This document shows, in pieces, positions 7,219 to 16,700 of a DNA stretch of 64,000 nucleotides (positions within the stretch are counted from its first letter, which is position 1; each line of letters opens with the position of its first letter). The notes under the pieces were generated by a model. That model did no database searches. It worked only from the letters and a program-made list of their open reading frames with translations, and was not told the DNA's origin. The position numbers and the translations under genes are program-made. The stretch spans positions 1-64,000 of the forward strand of contig CAZQHK010000014.1 of NCBI GenBank assembly GCA_964593455.1, written 5' to 3'. This stretch comes from CAZQHK01 sp964593455 (GTDB lineage: Bacteria > Muiribacteriota > CAYSPT01).

Positions 7219-8801
7219 CGGGCTTCCAGGATGTCCAGGGTTTTCACGTCGGCGTAGGTACAGACGCGGTTTCGCCCTTCAGTCTTAGCCCGGTAAAGGG
7301 CCTGATCGGCTTTCTCCACCAGGTCTTTCTTCGATTGGATATTGTCTTCGGGATAGTTGGCTATGCCGATACTCACGGTCACGTTCACTTCTTCGCCTTT
7401 CAGTTTCAGCGGATGAGAGGCCACCGTTTTCCTTAGTCGTTCGGCCCGGACTACGGCGCCGGCCTGCGAGGTTTCCGGAAGCAGCAGCACAAACTCTTCA
7501 CCGCCGTACCGGGCGGCGGTGTCTACGGCCCGGGAGTGTTCAGCCAGGAGTCCTCCCAGGGTGCCCAGCACCGTGTCGCCCTGCTGGTGGCCGTAGGTGT
7601 CGTTGAAGCGTTTGAAGTAGTCGATGTCCAGGATCATCAGCGAAAGCGGCGATTTGTACCGCATGGCCCGCTCCAGTTCCCGTTCCAGCGCTTCCTGAAA
7701 ATAGCGGTGATTGTAGAGGGCGGTGATGGGATCGGTGAAGGCGAGTTTCTGGGTCCGTTTGAACGTCCGTGCGTTCTCCATGGCGCTGGCGGCATGATAA
7801 CAGATGGTGGAAAACAGGTACAGGTGCTCGGGAGTGTAGGATTCGTCTCCGGTTGAGGCTATGTAAAACAGTGCGCTTCGCTTGTTCTCGATTTTCACCG
7901 GGCAGGCGATAAAAGAGTTCAGGTCTCCCGACAGGCGTCCTTGAGATTTGCTCACGTGCAGCGACGTCCTGATCTCCTTAGAGAGGAGTTTTCGGCTCAG
8001 GGTCAGCTCCTTGTTTGATATCTTCAGGATATCGGCTATAGCTTTTAAAGTGATCTTGCGCGTCGGATTTTTCCGGGTATAGATTTTGATCTCGCCGCCG
8101 AACTCGTCTTTTACCTCCAGAAACGCCCCGATATCATGATGGAAAAGTGGATTTTCACCGCCGAGCACCTGGAGCATGATCTCGTGTTCCTCAAAAGTGG
8201 AGTTGACTTTCTGTCCAACCCGGTAGAGTCCCCGGAGTGATTCTTTGTCTTTTTCGAGCTTTTTCATCAAACCGGCCCGTTCGATGAGTGTTGCCAATTC
8301 GCTGCCTAACAGCGAGAGCACGTTGAGATCGTAGTAGTAGGTAGGGTCCTGTTTAGTTTTGGAATTCTTCTGTCCCTTGACCATGATCAGTACCCCCTGA
8401 GGCCGGCCGTGAGTTACCAGCGGAACCAGGTAAAAGTATTTCTTCTGCTTGTTTTCAGTGAACTGCAAGAAATATGACAACGGTTCCTGGATAGCCGATT
8501 CGTCCAGTTGATCGCCAGAGAGATACCGGGCAAATTCTTCCGCGGTCCGGGCGGTCACCCGCTTGATCGTCCGGGCCGGCATTTTTACCTGGTGAATAAT
8601 CTCAAAACCGGACTCGCTGTCGGGGATCAATATAGCCAGGGATTTCACGTTGAGGTGTTTTTTGACGATGGCAGAGAAAGAGTCCAGTCCCTCGTCCAGT
8701 GTTCTGGCTAGATTGAGCGATTTTGAAAGTTCAAACAGCAGTTGGTAGAACCGGGCGACATCGCTCTGTTTTACGGATTTATCTGACGATTTTGGGATCA
8801 C
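7206..8801 (-). CDS. GAF-GGDEF diguanylate cyclase
   Basis: A 531-residue cytoplasmic sensor that should make cyclic di-GMP from GTP. The N-terminal two thirds hold GAF-like sensory segments. The C-terminal GGDEF domain (about 360-520) has the active-site GGEEF at 433-437 and an inhibitory I-site RAVD five residues before it, so catalysis and product inhibition are both expected. The GTG start overlaps the stop of the upstream SpoIIE-type phosphatase gene (GTGA), so translation is coupled. The stop codon lies in the core of the cassette array. The MshEN protein at 60.8 kb is a possible effector. Confidence 0.9.
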   Translation of the reverse strand: MIPKSSDKSVKQSDVARFYQLLFELSKSLNLARTLDEGLDSFSAIVKKHLNVKSLAILIPDSESGFEIIHQVKMPARTIKRVTARTAEEFARYLSGDQLDESAIQEPLSYFLQFTENKQKKYFYLVPLVTHGRPQGVLIMVKGQKNSKTKQDPTYYYDLNVLSLLGSELATLIERAGLMKKLEKDKESLRGLYRVGQKVNSTFEEHEIMLQVLGGENPLFHHDIGAFLEVKDEFGGEIKIYTRKNPTRKITLKAIADILKISNKELTLSRKLLSKEIRTSLHVSKSQGRLSGDLNSFIACPVKIENKRSALFYIASTGDESYTPEHLYLFSTICYHAASAMENARTFKRTQKLAFTDPITALYNHRYFQEALERELERAMRYKSPLSLMILDIDYFKRFNDTYGHQQGDTVLGTLGGLLAEHSRAVDTAARYGGEEFVLLLPETSQAGAVVRAERLRKTVASHPLKLKGEEVNVTVSIGIANYPEDNIQSKKDLVEKADQALYRAKTEGRNRVCTYADVKTLDILEARPVF

Positions 8802-10501
8802 GGTAAATCTCCAACCTTGAGCACTACTACGGTCATATCGTCGAACTGGTTCGTTCCGGCGGCGAACGAGTCCACTTCCGAGAAAATGGAATTAAGTATA
8901 CCTTGCGCGTCCTTATCCTTGTTTTTCTTGACGTTGTTCTGCAAACGAGCCAGCCCGAAGTCCAACTCTTCACGGCTGCGGGCATCAAGAATTCCGTCGG
9001 TGAATATGATAAAGATATCTCCCGGCCGGCATGCTTCTTCGAGACGGTTGTACTGGTATTCATCGAAGATGCCGATGGGAACTCCTTCCACGTTGAGCTC
9101 CCGGCACTCTTCCTCGGTTTCCCGGAACAAAAGCACGGGATGGTGGCCGGCGTTGGAGAGGATGATCCGTTGCTCCTTGGCGTCGAATATCAAGTAAACA
9201 CAGGTGGCGAAACTGTAGGAATCGATGTCGTCGGTCACCAGGCGGTTGACGGTGTTCATTATCTCTGCCACGCCTTCAGTGGTTTCCACCACGGTCTTGA
9301 ATACGCTTCGTATCATGTTCATCAACAAGGCGGCCGGAATTCCCTTCCCCGATATATCCGATATAACGCATCCCATTCGATACTCGTCCAGCAAGAAAAA
9401 ATTATAAAAGTCTCCGCCGATTACTCTGGCGGGCCGCGTGCCGGCGGCGATATCCAGCCCAGCTATTTCCGGGTAAACACGGGGTAAGAGCTTTTCCTGT
9501 ATCTCACGGGAGAGCTCGAGTTCACGTTCGGTCCGTCTTGTCTCCAGGGCGTCTTTTAAGAGCCGGGTGTTCTGGATGGCTATGCCGGCATAGAAAGCCA
9601 GGGTTGAAAGCAGGTCGATATCGGCGGAATCGAAGTCTTTCCCGTCAAGTTTTTGCCCCAGTTCCAGTACTCCATACATCTTGTTTTTGACTTTCACGGG
9701 TACGGTGAACAGGCTTCCGGGTGTCAGTGTCATGGCGGCTCCCACGTGCGGTCCGCGGCTGTGCTCGGATTTGCTGGCCACTTTAAGGTTCCCGCTCCGG
9801 TCACTGAGTTTCAGCGCACAGGATTTGACCCGACCGACATCGACAATCTTTTCAACGATCTTTGGGAAAAGCAGTTTCGGCTCGAAAACCGTCTTGGTGA
9901 TGTCGTATAGTGCCTCGAGTTTCAACTGGGAATCGTGGGCCTGTCGTTCCAAATCGGCGTTGACCCGTTTTACATTGTCGTACAGGACGATGTTTCTCAC
10001 GGCCATAGCTACATCTGTAGCCACGATTCCCAGAAGCTGGAGTTCTTCCGGGGAAAACCGCCGCTTTTCTGTCGATCCGAGGGCGAACATCCCCAGTATT
10101 TCATCGCGGGTCAAGATGGGATAGGCCACTTGGGAGACCACCTGTGTTTCCCCGGTCTCTTCCACCACTCCGGTGGTATCGAACTCGAGTTCTTCCTCTT
10201 TGCCAAGAACTCCGGGGCCGGAGATCAATTCGAACTCCCTCAATAAAAGTTTGTAAAATTTGTTTACTTCTTCGGGATGCAGGGGTACCGAGGTTCTCAC
10301 TAAAAGACGTTTCACATTAGTCAACAGAACGAAGGCAAAGATGTCATAGGGAACGAGATCTCTCAGTTTGGCGGCCACCAGTTTCATGATAGGCCGCTGG
10401 TCGAAGCTGAGACTGATCTCACGATTGATCTCTCTCAGTATTCTCCATTTATCCGACGCAGCGGTGGAAGAATTTAACGCCTTACTCACGAAGTCGTCCA
10501 T
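8798..10501 (-). CDS. GAF-SpoIIE/RsbU-type PP2C phosphatase
   Basis: A 567-residue protein with two GAF-like regions (about 15-170 and 195-315), a linker helix (ELELSREIQEKLLP, about 333-346) and a SpoIIE-type PP2C domain (about 350-560). Metal-binding Asp residues are seen in IGGDFYNFF, VISDISGKG, FTDGILDAR and FDDMTVVVL. Such enzymes dephosphorylate anti-sigma-factor antagonists. No antagonist or kinase lies in the window. It is fused translationally to the diguanylate cyclase gene, suggesting one signal is read by both. Confidence 0.9.
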   Translation of the reverse strand: MDDFVSKALNSSTAASDKWRILREINREISLSFDQRPIMKLVAAKLRDLVPYDIFAFVLLTNVKRLLVRTSVPLHPEEVNKFYKLLLREFELISGPGVLGKEEELEFDTTGVVEETGETQVVSQVAYPILTRDEILGMFALGSTEKRRFSPEELQLLGIVATDVAMAVRNIVLYDNVKRVNADLERQAHDSQLKLEALYDITKTVFEPKLLFPKIVEKIVDVGRVKSCALKLSDRSGNLKVASKSEHSRGPHVGAAMTLTPGSLFTVPVKVKNKMYGVLELGQKLDGKDFDSADIDLLSTLAFYAGIAIQNTRLLKDALETRRTERELELSREIQEKLLPRVYPEIAGLDIAAGTRPARVIGGDFYNFFLLDEYRMGCVISDISGKGIPAALLMNMIRSVFKTVVETTEGVAEIMNTVNRLVTDDIDSYSFATCVYLIFDAKEQRIILSNAGHHPVLLFRETEEECRELNVEGVPIGIFDEYQYNRLEEACRPGDIFIIFTDGILDARSREELDFGLARLQNNVKKNKDKDAQGILNSIFSEVDSFAAGTNQFDDMTVVVLKVGDLP

Positions 10502-10551
10502 TAGCCTTCTCTTTCTTTCACCCGGGTAACGGGACCGGTTTTCTTTCCGGG

Positions 10552-11022
10552 TTAAAAACTACCCAGGGTGAGCTCGATCGTTTTCTCGATCTTGTGGATG
10601 GTCTTGCGGTGCTTACCCTCGGCCTTGATCATTATTACCATTTTATCAGAATACTTCCCCTGGTCTGTCAATAAGTTTAGTTCTGTTATCCGAAATGTAT
10701 TCCTGCCGTCCAGGTTGAATCTATCTCCCGTAATGTCAGCGAGAAAGTGTGTTAGATAACGGTCATTTCCTTTTTTATTCTGTTTTACCGCCCGGGTGAA
10801 AGACCCGGCCAATTCGGCTACTTTGAGAATCCCGATCTGGACGGCACTCTCAGCAAGATACTGTGCCGCCAGACGAGGAACAAGCGTTTTACTGGTCCGC
10901 TTTTCGGCCCCGAGTGACGTGTAGAGGGCCATGCATATGGTGAACATGACGGTCATTACCAACAGCACCAGACCGAGCGCAATTCCCCGCTGATTTACCC
11001 TTATATGTCTGGTTTTAGGCAT
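10552..11022 (-). CDS. PilX-like minor pilin or pilus assembly protein
   Basis: About 156 residues. The N-terminus MPKTRHIRVNQRGIALGLVLLV carries one hydrophobic helix after QRG, as in PilX-type minor pilins, and the helix leads into a polar domain with AAQYLAESAVQIG. ATG 11022 is chosen because it overlaps the previous gene's end and removes an unlikely leader. It probably works with the upstream pilin in type IV pilus or secretion assembly. Confidence 0.65.
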   Translation of the reverse strand: MPKTRHIRVNQRGIALGLVLLVMTVMFTICMALYTSLGAEKRTSKTLVPRLAAQYLAESAVQIGILKVAELAGSFTRAVKQNKKGNDRYLTHFLADITGDRFNLDGRNTFRITELNLLTDQGKYSDKMVIMIKAEGKHRKTIHKIEKTIELTLGSF

Positions 11023-11531
11023 TCCAGTGTGAACTCCCTTCGGTTGGTGTCGTCTTTCCACCATACGGTGAGGGCCAGCTTTTTCACCCGGCGGATGCTC
11101 TGGTAGTCTGTCTCTACCTCACCTTTGTATACTTCCGAGGTTATTACTTTGAAAGTCGGGTTGAACTCCAACACCGCCAGCGAAAAATGGAAAACAGTGC
11201 CGTCGGTTTTCCGAGGTGAAAGGTCTATGGCCGTTTTTTTCGGATCACGGTAAGATTTCAGGGTAGTGTCGGCAATGATGAAGTCTTTTGTTTTGGGGTT
11301 ATTTGGATCACGTACGTCTTTGTAATCAGCCATTTCAAGGAGATTTTTCAATACTCCGTCCGTCAACTGAACGGCGGTGAGGAGCCGTCCCGCCTCCCTG
11401 GTTCCGCGGATGGAGTATCTGAAGAGTACGGTCAGGGGAATAATGGCGAAAGTAATAACGGCCAGAGCGGCCAGAACCTCAATCAGCGTGATACCCCGGG
11501 CACCGGCTGCTTGCGTTTGCCTGCCCGGCAT
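11001..11531 (-). CDS. Type IV prepilin-like protein (PilV/GspI type)
   Basis: About 176 residues. It has a prepilin peptidase site, ARG/ITLIEVLAALAVIT, with the Glu at +5 after the predicted cleavage point and a hydrophobic N-terminal helix, then a globular domain with WWKDDTNRREF near the end. ATG 11531 follows GGGAAAG and gives a short basic leader; a start at 11588 would add 19 residues and collide with the rpsT start. It is the first gene of a minus-strand group ending in the phosphatase and cyclase. Confidence 0.8.
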   Translation of the reverse strand: MPGRQTQAAGARGITLIEVLAALAVITFAIIPLTVLFRYSIRGTREAGRLLTAVQLTDGVLKNLLEMADYKDVRDPNNPKTKDFIIADTTLKSYRDPKKTAIDLSPRKTDGTVFHFSLAVLEFNPTFKVITSEVYKGEVETDYQSIRRVKKLALTVWWKDDTNRREFTLECLKPDI

Positions 11532-11539
11532 GATATACT
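11511..11539 (+). promoter_or_regulatory. Promoter for rpsT
   Basis: TTGCGT (11511-11516) and TATACT (11534-11539) with a 17-base spacer. It lies over the 5' end of the divergent pilin gene, about 40 bases before the rpsT start. Confidence 0.6.
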
Positions 11540-11576
11540 TTCCCGGTTGTAACCATACTGGAAAGGTGACATAATT

Positions 11577-11849
11577 ATGGCTCATCACAAATCAGTCCTT
11601 AAAGACATCCGGCGAAACGCCAAACGCAACCTGCGCAACCGGGCGATAAAAACACAATTGAAAAACGAATTCAAGAAGTTCGATGGTCATATTGAAGCTG
11701 GTGAAACGGAAAAGGCGCAGGAACAGTTTTCCGGAATGTGCCAGATGATCGATAAAGCAGTGACCAAAGGAGTCATCCATAAAAGTGTTGCGGCCCGTAG
11801 AAAATCCAGGATAAACCGTCGTATTCACAGAGCTGCCTCCTCCGAATAG
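11577..11849 (+). CDS. rpsT: 30S ribosomal protein S20
   Basis: A 90-residue basic protein matching S20, which binds 16S rRNA in the small subunit: it starts MAHHKSVLKDIRRNAKRNLRNR and contains GVIHKSVAARRKSR. AAGGTGA precedes the ATG. Its last 25 bases overlap, head to head, with the end of holA, so rpsT and holA transcripts are complementary there. Confidence 0.97.
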   Translation: MAHHKSVLKDIRRNAKRNLRNRAIKTQLKNEFKKFDGHIEAGETEKAQEQFSGMCQMIDKAVTKGVIHKSVAARRKSRINRRIHRAASSE

Positions 11850-13018
11850 CCTCTATCATGACGGCCGTTTACAAGTTTGAGCACCAGTTGTTCAAGATAA
11901 ACTGTCGCTGAGATTAACGTATCCCGTGACCTGAATTCTGCCCTGGCTGTTTCAGTCAATGCCCAGGCCAGATACTGTTCGTTAACACGAGAAGCATGAT
12001 AAAAACATGAAAGCGTGATCCGGACATTCTGTTTGAGTACGTTTACCTTCTTGTCTTGAGGAAGCGTCTTCCCCATCATCTCACGCATGGTTTTCATGAG
12101 CTTTTGCGCGTTTTGGCGTAGTTTTGTTTTCTCCTGGTTATATTTCCACGCTGTCAACGAAGCGATCTTCATAAACGCCGTAGCCAACTCAAGATACTCT
12201 TTTGACTCCTGCGGCAGTTGATCTATTATGCCCCCGGCCTGGATCAGCAGCCTGATTCGTTTCGCCAGCATCCGGAAGACCATAATCGGTTTGTCGCCGG
12301 AATCGAGCACGTCCGAAAGGGACTTGAGAGACTCCGGGGCGTCCCCCTGGATAACATGATCAATCAAGGCAAAGATGTTCTCCCTGGCGGCGGCGGTGGC
12401 GGCGGTCCTCACGTCTTCAGCGCTTACAGTAGTGCGGGGATGAATGTAAACCGCCAGTTTTTCCAGTTCCCGGTAAAGCCGGGCCAGGTTGCTGCCCACC
12501 CTGGCCAGCATCTCTTCAGCTACCGGTATTGTTAATTTTATACCCAGCTCAGAAGCGCGCCTTGATATGATCCGGGGAATGGCATCCTCGAACGGTTTCC
12601 ATAGTTTAACGCTTGTTACTTCGGTACGGTATTGCTGTTTCTTTTTCTTCCGCGGCATGTTCGTCGGCATTTTTTCGCCGTAAAAGACCAGGATGGTGAA
12701 TTCAGGTATCCCGGCACTGGCGGCGTAGCTGATAAGCTGCTCCAGCGGGATTCGATTCATCTTGTGAAGATTACTTACCAGGATCAGTTTTTTTGCCGCC
12801 CCGAACGGTGGTGTATCGATGAGGCCGGATAGTACCGGCCAGTCCAGTTTATCCGCTTCCAGCCGTACCAGTCCGAGGTCTCTTTCTCCCGGTTTCAAAA
12901 CCGCGTTTGTTATCATCTCCACCTTTTCGTTGATGACAAATGTTTCCTCAGTGTAAAGAAAGAGCAACGGAGGAACCCGGCCGCGGTTTATCAGTGAATC
13001 TAATTCTTTTGACTTCAT
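11825..13018 (-). CDS. holA: DNA polymerase III delta subunit
   Basis: About 397 residues; the clamp-loader subunit that opens the beta clamp. It has the HolA layout: an N-terminal AAA-like domain (PPLLFLYTEETFVINEKV), FTILVFYGEK near 110, the middle motif LYRELEKLAVYIHP near 190 and a C-terminal helical collar. ATG 13018 is preferred because it overlaps the cvpA stop as ATGA; the in-frame ATG 13030 has poor spacing to its ribosome site. It is the last gene of the pheS-pheT-cvpA-holA group. Confidence 0.92.
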   Translation of the reverse strand: MKSKELDSLINRGRVPPLLFLYTEETFVINEKVEMITNAVLKPGERDLGLVRLEADKLDWPVLSGLIDTPPFGAAKKLILVSNLHKMNRIPLEQLISYAASAGIPEFTILVFYGEKMPTNMPRKKKKQQYRTEVTSVKLWKPFEDAIPRIISRRASELGIKLTIPVAEEMLARVGSNLARLYRELEKLAVYIHPRTTVSAEDVRTAATAAARENIFALIDHVIQGDAPESLKSLSDVLDSGDKPIMVFRMLAKRIRLLIQAGGIIDQLPQESKEYLELATAFMKIASLTAWKYNQEKTKLRQNAQKLMKTMREMMGKTLPQDKKVNVLKQNVRITLSCFYHASRVNEQYLAWALTETARAEFRSRDTLISATVYLEQLVLKLVNGRHDRGYSEEAAL

Positions 13019-14217
13019 TTTCGCCGCCATTCTTTCCAGACATGTTCTATATTCTTTGCGAACACATCCGCGTCCGGATCACGCAGCACCGCTCGTATCT
13101 GCGGGTTTTGGAGCAAGGGAGCCATTTTTCGTTGGGACAGGTCGGAAATAATCTTCGGGTCAAACAGTATTTTTTGTACGTCCTTTTTCTTGAGAAAATC
13201 AGCCAGTTTGGGGTGTGAAAAAGCAAATGTCCTAAACTCGGAGTTGGAAAGGTATTCGAACGCCGGGCCAAACTTGGCGGTGAGAACTCTGACCTCTCTG
13301 ATGGAAGCGATTTTCCTGGCTACCTCGTCTTCTTTCCCAAGCTGGAGGTCCGGTTGTGTTCCAGTATCATCCGTGGCGGCTTCGTCGGTCAGGAGCGACT
13401 CCTCTATCTCTTTCTTGAAAGCGTCTATGTCGACCTCTTCCAGAAGAAAATCCATAAACTCGGGATCTTTGAGAAGTTTCTGGAAGTTATCGTTGTTCAT
13501 CGCTTTGTTCAGGTTATTATTGCTCAAAGCTTCGGCAAAAGATTTGTCTGATATAAGTTCCCTGGCCGATTCATGAGAGAGTACTTTTTGGACCTGTGGT
13601 GTCTTGGTTAACCGCTCCCGCCGGTCCGGATCGGTGATAACGTCTTTTACCCTGTTAACCAGTACTTTTGGATCACTGATCACGTCGGTTATTTTTTCGT
13701 AGTTATCGAAGAGTGAGACGAGCGGATTGTCTTTCCCGATGACGACGAAAAGTTTTGGTTTTAAACGGTCGATGGTATCAAGCGTCCAGGAGTCGTCTTT
13801 TATCCGCGAGACAGAGTCCGGGAGTGGCAGAGCGACCAGGAGGAGTCCGGCCAGCAGGACCAGGATGATACCTTTGACGGCTCCGATACTGGCGCCAATC
13901 AGCCGGTTGGCGCTTGAAAGAACACTGGATTTATTCAAGAGTTTTGTGCCCAGGTGGCTGAGTAATTTAAAGGTTAACCAGACTGCCATAAAGAGCAGGA
14001 AAAAACCGAGCAGGTAGGCAGCGATAAGATTGCAGTTGAACAGGGATGCAAGAAAGGCTCCCGTGGGCCTGAAGTAGTGAAACGAGGTCCAACAGGCAGC
14101 CAATACCCCTCCCAGGTTCAGAATTTCTCGAAGCCCTCCGCGGAAGGCCCCTATTCCGATATTGAGCAGGATGAATACTCCGGCAACGATGTCGATGATA
14201 AGCCCGGCGTTTTTCAT
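13015..14217 (-). CDS. CvpA-family membrane protein with long C-terminal tail
   Basis: About 400 residues. The first 160 form four membrane helices of the CvpA (colicin V production) type, with AFRGGLREI and NRLIGASIGAVKGI. The other 240 residues are cytoplasmic or periplasmic and unusual: short units of the form L-L/F-x-D/N-P recur (LLKDPEFMDFL, ILFDPKIISDL, LLQNPQIRAVLRDPD), resembling the DP repeats of STI1-like co-chaperones. Function unknown. ATG 14217 is chosen over the TTG at 14241. Confidence 0.78.
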   Translation of the reverse strand: MKNAGLIIDIVAGVFILLNIGIGAFRGGLREILNLGGVLAACWTSFHYFRPTGAFLASLFNCNLIAAYLLGFFLLFMAVWLTFKLLSHLGTKLLNKSSVLSSANRLIGASIGAVKGIILVLLAGLLLVALPLPDSVSRIKDDSWTLDTIDRLKPKLFVVIGKDNPLVSLFDNYEKITDVISDPKVLVNRVKDVITDPDRRERLTKTPQVQKVLSHESARELISDKSFAEALSNNNLNKAMNNDNFQKLLKDPEFMDFLLEEVDIDAFKKEIEESLLTDEAATDDTGTQPDLQLGKEDEVARKIASIREVRVLTAKFGPAFEYLSNSEFRTFAFSHPKLADFLKKKDVQKILFDPKIISDLSQRKMAPLLQNPQIRAVLRDPDADVFAKNIEHVWKEWRRK

Positions 14218-14250
14218 GGTTGTATGCCTCTGGATACCCAAGTGGAGGTT

Positions 14251-16677
14251 TTACAGCCGCAAGCGCGCTTCGAACTTCTCACTGGCAGCGGTCAGGATGC
14301 GATTGATTACTTCTTCTACCTCCTCTTCGGTAAGGGTGCCTCCTTCCTTTCTTAGCTCCAACGAGAAGCCGAGACTTTTCAGTCCCCGGTCGAGTTGATC
14401 GCCTTTGTACACGTCGAAAAGCTGGAGGTTTTCCAGTAATTCACCCGCGCTGAATATAATTTGATCCGCCAGGTTCCGGTTTTCCACCTCGTCCGGCACA
14501 ACCAGGGCCAGGTCCCGGAAAACTTTCGGATACCGGGGCGGAGTCAGGGCTTTGAAACCTGCTTGTACCTGGCTTAGACATTCTATCAGGTCAATCTCCA
14601 GAAAATAAGTACGTCCGGGCAGATCGAACCGTTTGGCTGTGTCTGGATGGATCTCTCCCATAGCGCCCACCGTGGTGCTGTTGAGGCAGATCGTGGCTCC
14701 ACGGCCGGGGTGATATGGCTTAATGATGTTTTTCTTGAACGTTATCCCGGCCATCCCCAGGCTGTCCGCCAGGTTTACCAGAACGCCTTTCAGATGAAAA
14801 AAATCTGCCTGGGCGGCGGGTATGTTCCAACACGGGGTCAACGCGCTGCCGGTCAAGGCTAATCCCAGATTGAGCCTTTCTTTCGGCAGGGACTCGGTCT
14901 TCTCCGTCCGGAAAAAGACGTGACCCATTTCGAAAATGGCTACATTCTTGTTCTGCTTGTTCACATTACGGGCCACCGTCTCAGCCATTCCGGGAAAGAG
15001 GGTGGTCCTGAGGACAGACATCTCCTCACTCAAGGGGTTCTTGAGCTTGACCGGGATAGTCCTCGGATCATGTTCCGGGTAACCGATACCGGCCAGTCGT
15101 TCGGGGTTGATGAAACTGTAGGTGACGGTTTCGTGAAAGCCCAGTCCTTTGAGAATTTCCCTCACCCGGTCCACGGCCTGGTGCTGCTGGTTTTCCTGGG
15201 CCAGGCTCGAGGTGAAAGTCGGTAAACGAGGCTCTATATTATCGTATCCGTATATCCTCGCCACTTCTTCCACCAGGTCGATCTCACGTTCGAGATCGTT
15301 GCGGTGAGTGGGAACGCGGACAATCAGTACCTGGTCATCTGAAGATTCCTGGTTCTCATTGACATCCACTTCAAGTTCCAGGGCCCGCAGGTGTTCGGCT
15401 ATCTTATCGGCGGTAAGCCGGATACCGAGCGCACGGGAGACGGTCCGGGGACGCAGATTGATGATCGTTTTTTCCACCGGTTTCGCTATAATATCAATTG
15501 TCCCGGGAGCCACTGTTCCCCCGGCTACCTCGGCCATAAGCCTGGCGGCCCGGGCCAGGGCCGTAGGGACGTTTGCGTTGTCGACACCCCGTTCGAAACG
15601 GTATGAGCTTTCCGTGGACAGCCCCAGCCCCCGGGCTGTAACCCTGACACTTACCGGGTCGAAATGAGCTGCCTCGAGCAGCACGTTCCGCGTGCTTTCT
15701 GTGATGAATGTGTTCTCTCCGCCCATAATCCCGGCCACTGCCACCGGACGCTCAGCGTCGCAGATTAGAAGCGCTTTTTCAGGTAGTTCCCGAATCTGGC
15801 TGTCCAGCGTGGTAATGGACTCCCCGGGAGTGGCTTGCCTGACAATGATCTCGTGTCCGGCCAGGATATCGTAATCAAAAGCGTGGAGCGGTTGTCCCAT
15901 CTCCAGGAGAATGTAGTTGGTTATATCCACGACATTGTTGATGGGCCTGGCTCCGAGTTTAAACAGGGCTGCTTTGAGCCATTCGGGCGACGGCCCGATG
16001 GTCAGGTTACGGACCAGGCGGGCGCAGTACCGATAACACAGGTCACCGTCCTTGACGGTGACCTGGCAAACTTCGTGTATGGATTCGCCGGATTCGCTGA
16101 CCTCACAGGCCGGTGGCCTGATCTGCGTGTGGGTGAGGGCGGCGATCTCACGGGCAATACCGATTAAAGAGAGGCAGTCGCTCCGGTTCGGTGTGATCTC
16201 GAACTCGATGATATCGTCTTCCAGATCCAGGGCTTTGCCCAGCGGAATTCCCGGCTTTAGCGACCGGTCGAGGATCATGATTCCGGAGCTCTCCAGGGCC
16301 AGTCCCAGATCTTTTTCAGAAACGAGCATCCCTTCGGAGTCGATCTCCCGGATAGTGGCTTTCTCCACCTTTCCTCCTCCCGGAAGTGCCGATCCCGGGT
16401 GGGCCAGGGCAACGATGGCGTCCGTTTCAACATTGGGTGCCCCACAGACCACCGAGCAGGTTTCCGTTCCAGTATCCAGACGGCAGAGTTTCAACTGCTC
16501 GCTGCCGGGATGAGGTTTGATGGCGGTAATTTTCGCTGTCACCATGTCTTTGAACATGTCAGCGGTTGTACGGACGGTTTCCACCTCCAGGCCGAGCATG
16601 GTCAGTTTTTCGCATAGTTCACTGGTTGAAAACGAGAAATCAACGAGTTGTTTTAATAGTTTGACGGTTACTTTCAT
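14251..16677 (-). CDS. pheT: Phenylalanine-tRNA ligase beta subunit
   Basis: 808 residues, a normal length. In order it shows the N-terminal tRNA-binding EMAP-like domain (about 40-150; ITAIKPHPGSEQLKLCRLD), the B3/B4 editing region (PINNVVDITNYILLEMGQPLHAFD), the B5 domain, the catalytic-like core (NPLSEEMSVLRTTLFPGM) and the C-terminal anticodon-binding domain (YPKVFRDLALVVPDE). It pairs with PheS as an alpha2-beta2 enzyme charging tRNA-Phe. A stable hairpin separates it from pheS. Confidence 0.97.
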   Translation of the reverse strand: MKVTVKLLKQLVDFSFSTSELCEKLTMLGLEVETVRTTADMFKDMVTAKITAIKPHPGSEQLKLCRLDTGTETCSVVCGAPNVETDAIVALAHPGSALPGGGKVEKATIREIDSEGMLVSEKDLGLALESSGIMILDRSLKPGIPLGKALDLEDDIIEFEITPNRSDCLSLIGIAREIAALTHTQIRPPACEVSESGESIHEVCQVTVKDGDLCYRYCARLVRNLTIGPSPEWLKAALFKLGARPINNVVDITNYILLEMGQPLHAFDYDILAGHEIIVRQATPGESITTLDSQIRELPEKALLICDAERPVAVAGIMGGENTFITESTRNVLLEAAHFDPVSVRVTARGLGLSTESSYRFERGVDNANVPTALARAARLMAEVAGGTVAPGTIDIIAKPVEKTIINLRPRTVSRALGIRLTADKIAEHLRALELEVDVNENQESSDDQVLIVRVPTHRNDLEREIDLVEEVARIYGYDNIEPRLPTFTSSLAQENQQHQAVDRVREILKGLGFHETVTYSFINPERLAGIGYPEHDPRTIPVKLKNPLSEEMSVLRTTLFPGMAETVARNVNKQNKNVAIFEMGHVFFRTEKTESLPKERLNLGLALTGSALTPCWNIPAAQADFFHLKGVLVNLADSLGMAGITFKKNIIKPYHPGRGATICLNSTTVGAMGEIHPDTAKRFDLPGRTYFLEIDLIECLSQVQAGFKALTPPRYPKVFRDLALVVPDEVENRNLADQIIFSAGELLENLQLFDVYKGDQLDRGLKSLGFSLELRKEGGTLTEEEVEEVINRILTAASEKFEARLRL

Positions 16678-16700
16678 AGCTGGTGGTCACCTCTCCAAAC

